From Reyranella sp. (GTDB lineage Bacteria > Pseudomonadota > Alphaproteobacteria > Reyranellales > Reyranellaceae), in assembly GCA_022844015.1 (NCBI GenBank), contig JALHMO010000028.1:1-49255 (forward strand): DNA of 49,255 bases. The letters are read 5' to 3'. A program made the translations under genes and the position numbers. Under the pieces are notes generated by a model. That model searched no databases. It was not told the DNA's origin and saw only the letters and a list, made by a program, of their open reading frames with translations. Shown here one piece after another: positions 15,998-23,467 of this stretch (position 1 is its first letter; each line of letters opens with the position of its first letter).

Positions 15998-16314
15998 TTC
16001 ACCACCCAGTTTCACCATGAAAACCGTACGGGTGAATCCTGCTCCGGTCAATCAACCTTGGGGGCAGGCAATGGAGAAGGCTTCGGACGCAGGGATTCCC
16101 GGTTTCATTGCGGGCACCATCCTCAACACTACACCTCGCCACATGCAAACCATCCTCGCCCCTCCTCGTGTTGACCGTCAGGGCGAAAACGAGGTGAGGG
16201 CTGCAAATAAAGTCGCCGCCTTTCCACAGGCAAGAAAATTGAGGCTAGAGCGAGGCTAGCCAAAACAGGTCCCGTGGCCGGAGATCGAAAAGCCAAACCC
16301 GATCAATGAGTTAG
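15998..16314. other. Region between the thioredoxin-like gene and tRNA-Arg
   Basis: No supported gene. It should contain the promoter of the minus-strand thioredoxin-like gene. A forward frame at 15897-16259 is open but lies antisense to the signal-peptide region and shows no domain. The second 38-bp repeat sits near the right end. Confidence 0.45.
16221..16258. repeat. 38-bp direct repeat, copy 2
   Basis: TTTCCACAGGCAAGAAAATT and the same GAGGCTAGAGCGAGGCTA end as copy 1 at 15489-15526. It lies 57 bp from the 3' end of the tRNA gene. Confidence 0.85.
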
Positions 16315-16391
16315 TGGCGCGCCCGAAGAGATTCGAACTCCTAACCTTCTGATCCGTAGTCAGATGCTCTATCCAGTTGAGCTACGGGCGC
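16315..16391 (-). tRNA. tRNA-Arg (anticodon ACG)
   Basis: A 77-nt gene on the minus strand. The acceptor stem GCGCCCG pairs with CGGGCGC, the discriminator is G and the CCA end is encoded. The D arm reads GCTCAACTGGATAGAGC. The anticodon stem TCTGA/TCAGA holds the loop CTACGGA, giving anticodon ACG. The T arm contains GTTCGAATC. Its 3' end points left toward the accessory region, the usual attachment side for tRNA-targeting integrases. Confidence 0.95.
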
Positions 16392-16688
16392 ACGGCCGGG
16401 GCGACCGCAGTCGGGTCCGGCGAAGAGGGGCGCACCCTAATGAAGTTGGGGACCGGTTGCAAGCAGCAGGATAACCATCGGGCAAAGCGGCATGTCAGCG
16501 GTCAAGTGCCTCAATTGATTGGAGAATCGCCTCTCCTGGTCGCCTCCCGCAGCGATACCATGGCAGTTGCGTGCCAGCGTCGGTGAGTCGCAAACACCGG
16601 AGATTCGGCCCGCAAACCACAAATACGCATCGCCGATCCGCCTATCCCACCATCGCGCGCCGGCGGGCGGCGCGATAGTCTCCCCGCC
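16392..16688. other. Intergenic region, no gene seen
   Basis: About 300 bp between tRNA-Arg and the DUF4864 gene. It must hold the tRNA promoter (minus strand) and probably that of the DUF4864 gene. I see no further structure. Confidence 0.4.
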
Positions 16689-17120
16689 ATGGCTCATCGC
16701 CTCCTGTCGCTGCTCGGGCTCCTCCTCGGCCTCGCGGTCCTCCCCGCCCTGGCCCAGCCGGCCGTGTCCGACGCCGACCGGTCGGCAATCCGCGACACGA
16801 TCCAGTCGCAGGTCGAGGCGTTCCGGCGCGACGATGGCGAGGCCGCCTTCGGCTATGCCTCCCCCGATATCCGCCGCATGTTCGGCACGTCGGACGTGTT
16901 CATGGAGATGGTGCGGCAGAGCTACCAGCCGGTCTACCGGCCGCGCGTCTTCGACTTCCGCGAGATCGTCGACCTTCAGGGCCAGCCGACGCAGAAGGTC
17001 CATGTCGTCGGGCCCGACGGGCGGCCGGTAACGGCGCTCTACCCGATGACCCGGCTGCCCGACGGCACATGGCGGATCAACGGCTGCTATCTGCAGGCGC
17101 CGGACGAACCCTCGGCCTGA
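16689..17120 (+). CDS. DUF4864 secreted protein
   Basis: A 143-residue protein. A Sec signal peptide (MAHRLLSLLGLLLGLAVLPA) is cut after ALA, before QPAVSD. The mature part has the DUF4864 pattern: IRDTIQSQVEAFRRDDGEAA, FGYASPDIRRMFGTSDVF, MVRQSYQPVYRPR and a closing DGTWRINGCYL. The family is common in alphaproteobacteria and has an NTF2-like shape; no function is established. It is the first core-type gene right of the tRNA and lies 18 bp before the transporter gene, so the two are probably co-transcribed. Confidence 0.85.
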   Translation: MAHRLLSLLGLLLGLAVLPALAQPAVSDADRSAIRDTIQSQVEAFRRDDGEAAFGYASPDIRRMFGTSDVFMEMVRQSYQPVYRPRVFDFREIVDLQGQPTQKVHVVGPDGRPVTALYPMTRLPDGTWRINGCYLQAPDEPSA

Positions 17121-17138
17121 TCCCACGGCATTTTGCTC

Positions 17139-18020
17139 ATGAAAGGCGTCTCGCCCAAGGTGCTGGGCCTGCTGGCTGCGCTCACCCTCGTGTGGGGCAC
17201 CAACTGGCCGCTGTTCAAGATCGCGCTCGACGAGTTGCCGGTGGCGACCTTCCGCAGCCTCGTGCTGGCCACGGCTATCTTGACCCTGGGCGTCATTCTC
17301 GTGATGCGCCGCGAGAGCTTCGCCGTCCCGCCCGGCCGCTGGCCGGCGCTGGTCGTCGCCTCGGCGACCAACATCCTGATCTGGAACATCGCCACCTCGC
17401 TCGCCGTCCTCTACATCCCGTCCGGCCACGCCTCGGTGCTGGCCTACACGATGCCGCTGTGGGTGGCGCTGCTGGGCTTCGTGGCGTTCGGCCAGCGCCT
17501 GACCGGCCGGCTGCTGGCCGCCATCCTGATCGGCGCCGCCGCCGTCGCCGCGCTGATGGCGCCAAACTTCGCGCGCTATGCCGAGGCCCCGCTCGGGCTG
17601 TTCTGGGGCCTGTTCGCCGGCTTCTGCTGGGCCATCGGCACGTTCGTGGTCAAGCGCACCAGCTGGCCGGGCATGGGGATGTCGCTCACCTTCTGGCAGG
17701 TCGTGATCAGCCTGCCGCCGGTGCTGATCGGCGCGGCGATCCTCGACGGCCTGCCCGAGCGCTGGCCGTCGGCCGCGGCGCTGGCCGCCACGATCTATAC
17801 CGGCGCCATCCCGATGGCGTTCGGCACCGTCGCCTGGTTCGCCCTGGTGAAGCTGCTGCCCACCCAGGTCGCCGCCCTGTCGTCGATCGCCATCCCGATC
17901 GTCGCCATCGTGAGCGGCGTGCTGCTGCTCGACGAGCCCTTGTCGCTCCTGCAGGCGCTCGCCATCGCCTCGACGGTGGTGGCGCTGTGGCTGGCGCTGG
18001 TTCCAAGCCGCAGACCGTGA
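17139..18020 (+). CDS. DMT-family (EamA) transporter
   Basis: A 293-residue inner-membrane protein with ten hydrophobic segments arranged as two EamA repeats. The first begins VLGLLAALTLVWGTNWPLFK, the motif typical of EamA half-repeats; the second covers about residues 150-285 (FWGLFAGFCWAIGTFVVKR). The ATG at 17139 is preferred to a TTG two codons upstream. EamA proteins export amino acids, metabolites or drugs; the substrate cannot be assigned. The gene ends just before a palindromic repeat of family A. Confidence 0.88.
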   Translation: MKGVSPKVLGLLAALTLVWGTNWPLFKIALDELPVATFRSLVLATAILTLGVILVMRRESFAVPPGRWPALVVASATNILIWNIATSLAVLYIPSGHASVLAYTMPLWVALLGFVAFGQRLTGRLLAAILIGAAAVAALMAPNFARYAEAPLGLFWGLFAGFCWAIGTFVVKRTSWPGMGMSLTFWQVVISLPPVLIGAAILDGLPERWPSAAALAATIYTGAIPMAFGTVAWFALVKLLPTQVAALSSIAIPIVAIVSGVLLLDEPLSLLQALAIASTVVALWLALVPSRRP

Positions 18021-18049
18021 TCTCGTTTGGTCGAGGCACCAAAGAACAG

Positions 18050-18176
18050 CTCACCCTGAGGAGGCCGCGTAGCGGCCGTCTCGATTCGGGCGAAGTAACC
18101 TTCGCCGTTTGGTCGGCCAAAGCACGTCTGTTACCGACCCTTCGAGACGGCCGCTACGCGGCCTCCTCAGGGTGAG
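18050..18176. repeat. Palindromic repeat family A, copy 1
   Basis: Two perfect 35-bp inverted arms (18050-18084 and 18142-18176), beginning CTCACCCTGAGGAGG and ending CCTCCTCAGGGTGAG, enclose 57 bp. It lies between convergent gene ends. Other copies are at 23339, 41609 and 47968. Confidence 0.92.
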
Positions 18177-18260
18177 GTCATTCTTTGGTGCCTACATCCA
18201 AGAAAATCACGCCCCAGCCTGGATTTCCGCGGAGCCGGACCCTCTCCATGGAAATCCAGG

Positions 18261-19721
18261 CTAGACGACCGGCAGCGACAGCGGCGCGATCTCCTCGGCG
18301 GCGCGATGGGCGTAGTCGTGCTTCTGCGAGTCGCGCAGCATGCGGGCCTGCGCCTCGGCCAGCCGCTCCATCGCCGCCGCCGGGTCGAGATGCAGCGGCG
18401 CGCCGTCCTGCAGCACCACCTCGCCGCCCACCAGCACGGTGCGCACGGCGCGGTCTGCGGCATGGAAAACGAAGGAGCGCAGCGGATCGCGCGCCGGCTG
18501 CATCAGCGGATGCGCGAGGTCGACCAGCACGATGTCGGCCTGCATGCCGGGCGCCAGGCGGCCGATGTCGTCGCGGCCCAGCGCCTTGGCGCCGCCGATC
18601 GTCGCTGCCTCGAAGGCGGTGGCGGAATCGAGGCTCGCCAGCGTCTCGCTCATCAGCCGCGCGGCATGGATGGCGAGCCGCATCTCCTCCACGAGGTTGT
18701 GCGGCGCGCAGTCGGTGCCGAGCCCGACATTGACGCCGCGCGTGCGGTAGCGGCCGACATGGTCCATGGCCAGGCCGTAGCGCGCGAAGGGCTGCGGGCA
18801 ATGGGCCACCGAGGCGCCCGCCTCGGCGATCAGGTCGAGATCGCGGGCAGTGTGCCAGCGGATCTGCGGATGCTCGTCGAGCAGGATGCAGTGCGCCAGG
18901 ATGGTGTCGGATTTCAGCAGGCCCTGCGCCGCCGCCCACTGGACCGGCGTCGTACCGTGCCGCCGGATCATCTCGCGCACCTCGACCACCGACTGGCCGA
19001 TGTGGGTCGAGAGCAGGCGGCCGGATTCGTCGGCGTGCCGGCGCGCGGCGGCGAACAGCTCGGGCGTCACGGTGTCGATCTGGGCCGGGAAGACCACCGC
19101 GCCCAGCCGGCCCGAATTGTGCGACTCGGCATCGGCCATCACCGCCTTGGCCCTGTCGAAGGCGGCGAGCCCGTTCGCCTCGTCCCACCGCCAGGTCACG
19201 GTCTGCGGCGCGCTCATGCCCCAGCGCGCCGAGGCGAAGGTCGGGCCGGCATAGAAGCGCATGCCGCTCTGCACCATGGTGTCGAGCCAGCCGTCGAACG
19301 GCACGGTGACGTCGCACGCCGTGGTCGTGCCAGCCCGCAGCATCTCCGCGTAGGACATCACGGCGGCGGCCGACTGGCCGTCGCTGTCCAGGCGGAAGGC
19401 CTGCAGGCGCTCCATCAGGCCGGTCATCTGCTGCTCGGGCACGCCATGGTCCTCGCGCACGCCGCGATAGCCCGGCTCGGTCGTGGGATGGCTGTGGACG
19501 TTGATCAGGCCGGGCAGCGCCAGCAGGCCGCTGCCGTCGAGCACCGGCTCGTTCGCCTCGGCCGGGCGCGCCCCGGCCGGCACGATCTCGGCGATCCGGC
19601 CGTCCTTCAGGAGCAGGTCGACGTTTCGGCGATAGACGTGGCGGGGCTCCGCGCCGTCGCCGACCACGGCCCAGGAGAGGTTGCGGATCGAGCTCGGTCT
19701 GGTGGTCATTCCCTGGGTCAC
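18261..19721 (-). CDS. Amidohydrolase, ATZ/TRZ (cytosine deaminase-like) family
   Basis: A 486-residue metal-dependent hydrolase. After a small beta-sandwich part comes LPGLINVHSHPTTEPG with the HxH metal site. Then follow STHIGQS (His) at about residue 235, LAHCILLDE (His) and VGLGTDCAPHN (Asp), and the C-terminal MQADIVLVDL strand. This metal-ligand series marks the ATZ/TRZ and guanine/cytosine deaminase group, which deaminates or dechlorinates N-heterocycles. Its GTG start overlaps the TGA of the LLM oxidoreductase (GTGA), so the two are translationally coupled; an ATG four codons in is an alternative start. The coupling suggests sequential steps on one nitrogen compound, but the substrate is unknown. 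Confidence 0.87.
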   Translation of the reverse strand: MTQGMTTRPSSIRNLSWAVVGDGAEPRHVYRRNVDLLLKDGRIAEIVPAGARPAEANEPVLDGSGLLALPGLINVHSHPTTEPGYRGVREDHGVPEQQMTGLMERLQAFRLDSDGQSAAAVMSYAEMLRAGTTTACDVTVPFDGWLDTMVQSGMRFYAGPTFASARWGMSAPQTVTWRWDEANGLAAFDRAKAVMADAESHNSGRLGAVVFPAQIDTVTPELFAAARRHADESGRLLSTHIGQSVVEVREMIRRHGTTPVQWAAAQGLLKSDTILAHCILLDEHPQIRWHTARDLDLIAEAGASVAHCPQPFARYGLAMDHVGRYRTRGVNVGLGTDCAPHNLVEEMRLAIHAARLMSETLASLDSATAFEAATIGGAKALGRDDIGRLAPGMQADIVLVDLAHPLMQPARDPLRSFVFHAADRAVRTVLVGGEVVLQDGAPLHLDPAAAMERLAEAQARMLRDSQKHDYAHRAAEEIAPLSLPVV

Positions 19722-21061
19722 TCCGCGGCCTTCGCCGTTGCAGAGAAGAAGCGGTTGTCCGGGCGTGGCAGGCCGAGATTCTCGCGCATCGTCCGGCCTT
19801 CGTACTCGGTGCGGAACAGGCCGCGGCGCTGCAGCTCAGGGACGACCTTGTTGACGAAGTCGTCGAGCCCGCCGGGCAGATAGGGGAACATGACGTTGAA
19901 GCCGTCGCTGGCCTCGGTCATCAGCCACTCTTCCATCTGGTCAGCAATCATCCTGGGCGTGCCCATCACGGCGAGGCCGCCGTAGCCGCCCAAGCGGCCG
20001 GCGATCTGGCGCACCGTGAGGTTCTCGCGCCGGGCGAGTGCCACCACGCGCTCGCGGCCGCTCTTGCTCTGGTTGGTCTCCGGGATCTCGGGCAGCGGCC
20101 CGTCGGGGTCGAACTTGCGGGCATCCTGGCCGACCGCGATCGAGAGCGCGGCGATGCCGCTGTCGTAGCTCACCAGGCTGTCGAGCAGGGCGCGCTTCTC
20201 CCTCGCTTCGTCGAGCGAATCGCCGACGATGGTGAAGGCGCCGGGCAGGATCTTGATATGATCGGGGTTGCGGCCGATCCTCGCCGCGCGGCTCTTCACG
20301 TCGGCATAGAAGGCGCGGCCAGCCTCGATCGGCCCGCCGGCGGCGAACACCACCTCGGCGGTCTCGGCGGCGAGCTGGCGGCCGGCATCGGACGCGCCGG
20401 CCTGCACCATCACCGGCCAGCCCTGGATCGGGCGCGCGATGTTGAGCGGCCCCTTCACCTTCAGGTACTTGCCCTTGTGGTTCAGCACGTGCAGGCGTGC
20501 CGGGTCGAAGTAGATTCCCGACTCGACGTCGCGGATGAAGGCATCGTCGGCCCACGAATCCCACAGGCCGGTGACGACGTCGTAGAACTCGCGCGCCCGG
20601 GCGTAGCGCTCGGCGTGCTCCATCTGCTCGTCCATGCCGAAATTCAGCGCGGCGTCCGGGTTCGACGTGGTGACCAGATTCCAGCCGGCGCGCCCGCCGG
20701 AGATGTGATCGAGCGAGGCGAAGCGGCGGGCGATCGTGTAGGCAGGCTCGAAGGTCGTCGAGGCGGTGGCGATCAGGCCGAGCCGCTCGGTCTTCATGGC
20801 GAGCGCGGGCAGCAGCGTCAGCGGGTCGAACGACGTCACCGTGGCGCTGCGCTTCAGCGCCTCCATCGGCATGTTCAGCACGGCCAGGTGATCGGCCATG
20901 AAGAAGGCATCGAACTTGCCGCGCTCCAGGGTCTGGGCGTAGCGGATCAGCGCCTCGAGGTTGAAGTTGGCGTCCGGGGTGCCGCCGGGATAGCGCCAGG
21001 CGGCGGTGTGGATGCTGACCGGGCGCATGAAGGCGCCGAGACGGAGTTGCTTGCGGCTCAT
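19718..21061 (-). CDS. LLM-class flavin-dependent monooxygenase (NtaA/SnaA/DszA family)
   Basis: A 447-residue TIM-barrel oxidoreductase. The start is at MSRKQLRLGAFMRP. Family signatures include HTAAWRYPGG, FDAFFMADHLAVLNMPME, SFDPLTLLPALAMKTERLGL, then ISGGRAGWNLVTTSNP, YFDPARLHVLNHKGKYLKVK and QGWPVMVQAGASDAGR. The NtaA/SnaA/DszA branch uses reduced FMN from a separate reductase to oxidise nitrogen- or sulfur-containing compounds. No flavin reductase gene is adjacent. It is the first gene of a two-gene operon with the amidohydrolase. Confidence 0.9.
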   Translation of the reverse strand: MSRKQLRLGAFMRPVSIHTAAWRYPGGTPDANFNLEALIRYAQTLERGKFDAFFMADHLAVLNMPMEALKRSATVTSFDPLTLLPALAMKTERLGLIATASTTFEPAYTIARRFASLDHISGGRAGWNLVTTSNPDAALNFGMDEQMEHAERYARAREFYDVVTGLWDSWADDAFIRDVESGIYFDPARLHVLNHKGKYLKVKGPLNIARPIQGWPVMVQAGASDAGRQLAAETAEVVFAAGGPIEAGRAFYADVKSRAARIGRNPDHIKILPGAFTIVGDSLDEAREKRALLDSLVSYDSGIAALSIAVGQDARKFDPDGPLPEIPETNQSKSGRERVVALARRENLTVRQIAGRLGGYGGLAVMGTPRMIADQMEEWLMTEASDGFNVMFPYLPGGLDDFVNKVVPELQRRGLFRTEYEGRTMRENLGLPRPDNRFFSATAKAAE

Positions 21062-21205
21062 GGCCGATATCTTGCGCCTGCCGGCGCATTCGGCAAGGCA
21101 TCCCGGACGATAAGAACTAATTCGACGATTAGGACGATGACGCGCGCCCCTGGTTCCGTGCCGCACGCGCAGCGGCACCGGGGATTGGCAGCGCTGACTT
21201 CGGTT

Positions 21206-21309
21206 CTCCTCCCCAGCTCCGCTGGGGAGGTGTCGCCGTCTTACGGCGACGGAGGGGTCATGGGCTCGAGACTCGTGGCTCATGACCCCTCCGTCCGCGT
21301 TCGTGGCGC
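21206..21309. repeat. Palindromic repeat family C, copy 1
   Basis: It contains CTCCTCCCCAGC, a CGCTGGGGAGG hairpin, GTCGCCGTxxTACGGCGAC and the long palindrome around GGGGTCATGGGCTCGAGA with its complement ending TCATGACCCC. It abuts the stop of the next gene. A fuller copy is at 38436-38566. Confidence 0.88.
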
Positions 21310-23241
21310 CTAGCGACTGGCTGGTGGAGGGCGATCGTCGTAGTCGGAGGCGCGGCGGCCGACCAGCGTTTCGGCTTTCCGAACCCGCAGCTCCTCCCGT
21401 CTGTCATTTGCCGGATCGACCACGGCTTTCTCGAAGACCCTGACCAGCTGGTCGACCGATTCGTAGGTCAAGGGCTCGAGAACCCAGTCCCGGTACTTCT
21501 TCCAGAGATCCTCGAACATCGAGAACGGACGTTCGCCTTCGGCAATGAGGGGCACGAACGGGACCATGTAGTTGGGGATGGTCACCTGCAGCTCGAGGGG
21601 AACCGACCTCGGAGCCGTGATGTCGGCGACGATGAAGCGGCTCATGCCTGCCAGCGTCATCACGGTCTCGGAGAAGTCCCGATCGGTCGGACGGTCGAAA
21701 TCGAAGACAATGGGCAGCAGGCCGAGCCGGCTGACCTCCTTCCGGATGGCTTCCAGCACGTGCATGCGCTCGGTGAAGCGGCCGAGGATCAGCACGCCCT
21801 TGGCACCGATGGTCTCGATCGCATTGCGAATCTTCTCGTTGTTGAGGAGCAGGTAGACGAAGCTCGCCACCTCGAGATCGCTGACGGTGACCCGTGGCTG
21901 GCCCTGCGGCGTGATGACGATCTCGTCCTGCCGCGCCGGCTTGCCATCGATGTTCCAGATGGAAGCCCCGAAGACCCGCACATTGGCGAGCACGGTGCCG
22001 TCCAGCCTGGCGCCTACCAGGGTGGCCAGGCTTAGATCGCTGTTGGAAATGGTCGCACCGGTCAGGTCGGCGCCTTGCAGGTTGATGCCGTAAGCCGAAG
22101 CATCTTCGATGCGCGCCGATCGCAGGTCGGCGCCGCGCAGAATGGCTCCGGTCAGCTTGTTTCCCGTGAGCGCGGCGGCCCTCAAGACGGCCCCGTCGAG
22201 CAACGCGCCGGTGAAGTCCGCCTGGTCGAGGCCAGCGCCCTCGAAGTCGCAATCGAACAGGCTCGCTTCGACAGCCCTGACGCCCCGCAAGTCGGCCCGG
22301 CAGAACCGCGCCGCAAGGGCCTGAATCCGGTCCAGGGTAGCCTTCGTCATCACGGCGCGATCGAACCGGGCGTGGGCGGCGTTGGCCTCGACGAAGCTTG
22401 CGTCTCTCAGGTCGCTGTCGCTGAAGTCAGCCCCGGCAAGCTTCGCGCCGGGAAAGAGCGCGTATCGGGCATGGGCCTTCGAGAAATTGGCGCCTCTGAG
22501 ATCGCTCCCGGCAAAGCTCGTGCGCTCGAGGGAGGCTCCCGACAGATCGATCCCCCTCAGGTCGCGGTCGGCGAGCTTCGCTCCGGCCAGATGGATCTCG
22601 ACCGACGGATCCCTGGCTCGCCACGCGTTCCAGGCTTCTGCGCCCTGCCCCAACAGTCGCACTTGCTCTTCGAGGCCGAACTCCGGCTCGGGGTCGCTCT
22701 GCCGGGAGCGCTTCAGGCTCCATTCCCCGGCGGGGGCACGGCTCCCGCCACCGATGGCCAGGACATACCGTGCGGGCGTCGCGTTCAGCGGAATCTCGAA
22801 GGCATCGCACATCACCTTCGGCTGCTGGCCGCGGCTGGGCGCCCACAACGCCGGGCCGTTCTCGACGGCGTCCCCGGTGGAGGCATATTCGCGGCCCTCC
22901 GAGTCGAGAAGAATCCCTCCACAGATCCCCTGCACGACCCCCTGCGTGCCGGCATCCTCGAGATTGCGCATCCTGAGCTTGACGGCGACACAGCGCTGGC
23001 CGGGCCGATCCCGGCCGATCTCGCCCCGAAGCCCGGCCATCATCGACTTGATGCCGCGACTCTTGATCACGGCGGGATCGACGACCTCGAGCAGCGTCAC
23101 CTTGATGCGATCGCCGTTGCCGCGGATGGTGATCGAATCGCGAATCTCGGCCACGGATGACGGAGGCGCGCTGCGCGGCAGATCCGAGCGCGCTTCCGTG
23201 TCGTACGTGGCATCGGCCGCTGTCGTGACGACCCAATCCAT
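21310..23241 (-). CDS. Pentapeptide-repeat protein with TIR/deoxyribosyltransferase-like C-terminus
   Basis: A 643-residue protein. The ATG at 23241 is chosen because GGAGG lies 8 nt upstream. Residues about 35-165 resemble a DUF4352-type beta domain (DRIKVTLLEVVDPAVIKSRG, VAVKLRMRNLEDAG). Residues about 215-420 are A(D/N)LxX pentapeptide repeats, such as ADRDLRGIDLSGASLERTSF and LRGADLRSARIEDAS, forming a right-handed beta-helix. From about 440 the protein changes to VASFVYLLLNNEKIRNAIET, GVLILGRFTERMHVLEAIRK, LPIVFDFDRPTDRDFSETV and SRFIVADITAPRSVPLELQ. This Rossmann-like domain resembles TIR and nucleoside 2-deoxyribosyltransferase folds; a Glu sits in SETV. Such sensor-plus-effector layouts occur in bacterial signalling or defence, but no activity is proven here. 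No signal peptide is seen, so it is cytoplasmic. Confidence 0.82.
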   Translation of the reverse strand: MDWVVTTAADATYDTEARSDLPRSAPPSSVAEIRDSITIRGNGDRIKVTLLEVVDPAVIKSRGIKSMMAGLRGEIGRDRPGQRCVAVKLRMRNLEDAGTQGVVQGICGGILLDSEGREYASTGDAVENGPALWAPSRGQQPKVMCDAFEIPLNATPARYVLAIGGGSRAPAGEWSLKRSRQSDPEPEFGLEEQVRLLGQGAEAWNAWRARDPSVEIHLAGAKLADRDLRGIDLSGASLERTSFAGSDLRGANFSKAHARYALFPGAKLAGADFSDSDLRDASFVEANAAHARFDRAVMTKATLDRIQALAARFCRADLRGVRAVEASLFDCDFEGAGLDQADFTGALLDGAVLRAAALTGNKLTGAILRGADLRSARIEDASAYGINLQGADLTGATISNSDLSLATLVGARLDGTVLANVRVFGASIWNIDGKPARQDEIVITPQGQPRVTVSDLEVASFVYLLLNNEKIRNAIETIGAKGVLILGRFTERMHVLEAIRKEVSRLGLLPIVFDFDRPTDRDFSETVMTLAGMSRFIVADITAPRSVPLELQVTIPNYMVPFVPLIAEGERPFSMFEDLWKKYRDWVLEPLTYESVDQLVRVFEKAVVDPANDRREELRVRKAETLVGRRASDYDDRPPPASR

Positions 23242-23338
23242 CGCAGTCACCTCCGGGCATCGATCCAATAAGACGAATCGCGCGGTGCCGACGCGAACTA
23301 AAGCATGATCTTCCTGGGTTGCAGCACCAGGCTATTAC

Positions 23339-23443
23339 CTCACCCTGAGGAGCGGCCGAAGGCCGCGTCTCGAAGGGTCGCAACAGACTTAACTCTAGCC
23401 CACCCTTCGAGACGCCACGCTCCGCGTGGCTCCTCAGGGTGAG
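23339..23443. repeat. Palindromic repeat family A, copy 2
   Basis: The outer arms CTCACCCTGAGGAGC and GCTCCTCAGGGTGAG match copies at 18050, 41609 and 47968. Inside is GGCCGAAGGCCGCGTCTCGA with a partly diverged complement. Confidence 0.9.
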
Positions 23444-23467
23444 GTTTCCACCCGAGGCAATCACGCT

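Noticed and set aside
16052..16054. Another in-frame TGA upstream of the thioredoxin-like start, possibly a second selenocysteine
   Set aside because: It precedes the ATG that has a ribosome site and a proper signal peptide, and the sequence before it is not protein-like.
15897..16259. A 120-codon forward frame overlapping the candidate selenoprotein start
   Set aside because: Its first part is antisense to the signal peptide, it runs into the 38-bp repeat and shows no domain.
18306..19883. A 525-codon forward open frame opposite the amidohydrolase
   Set aside because: Antisense shadow; the minus-strand gene has all metal-binding motifs.
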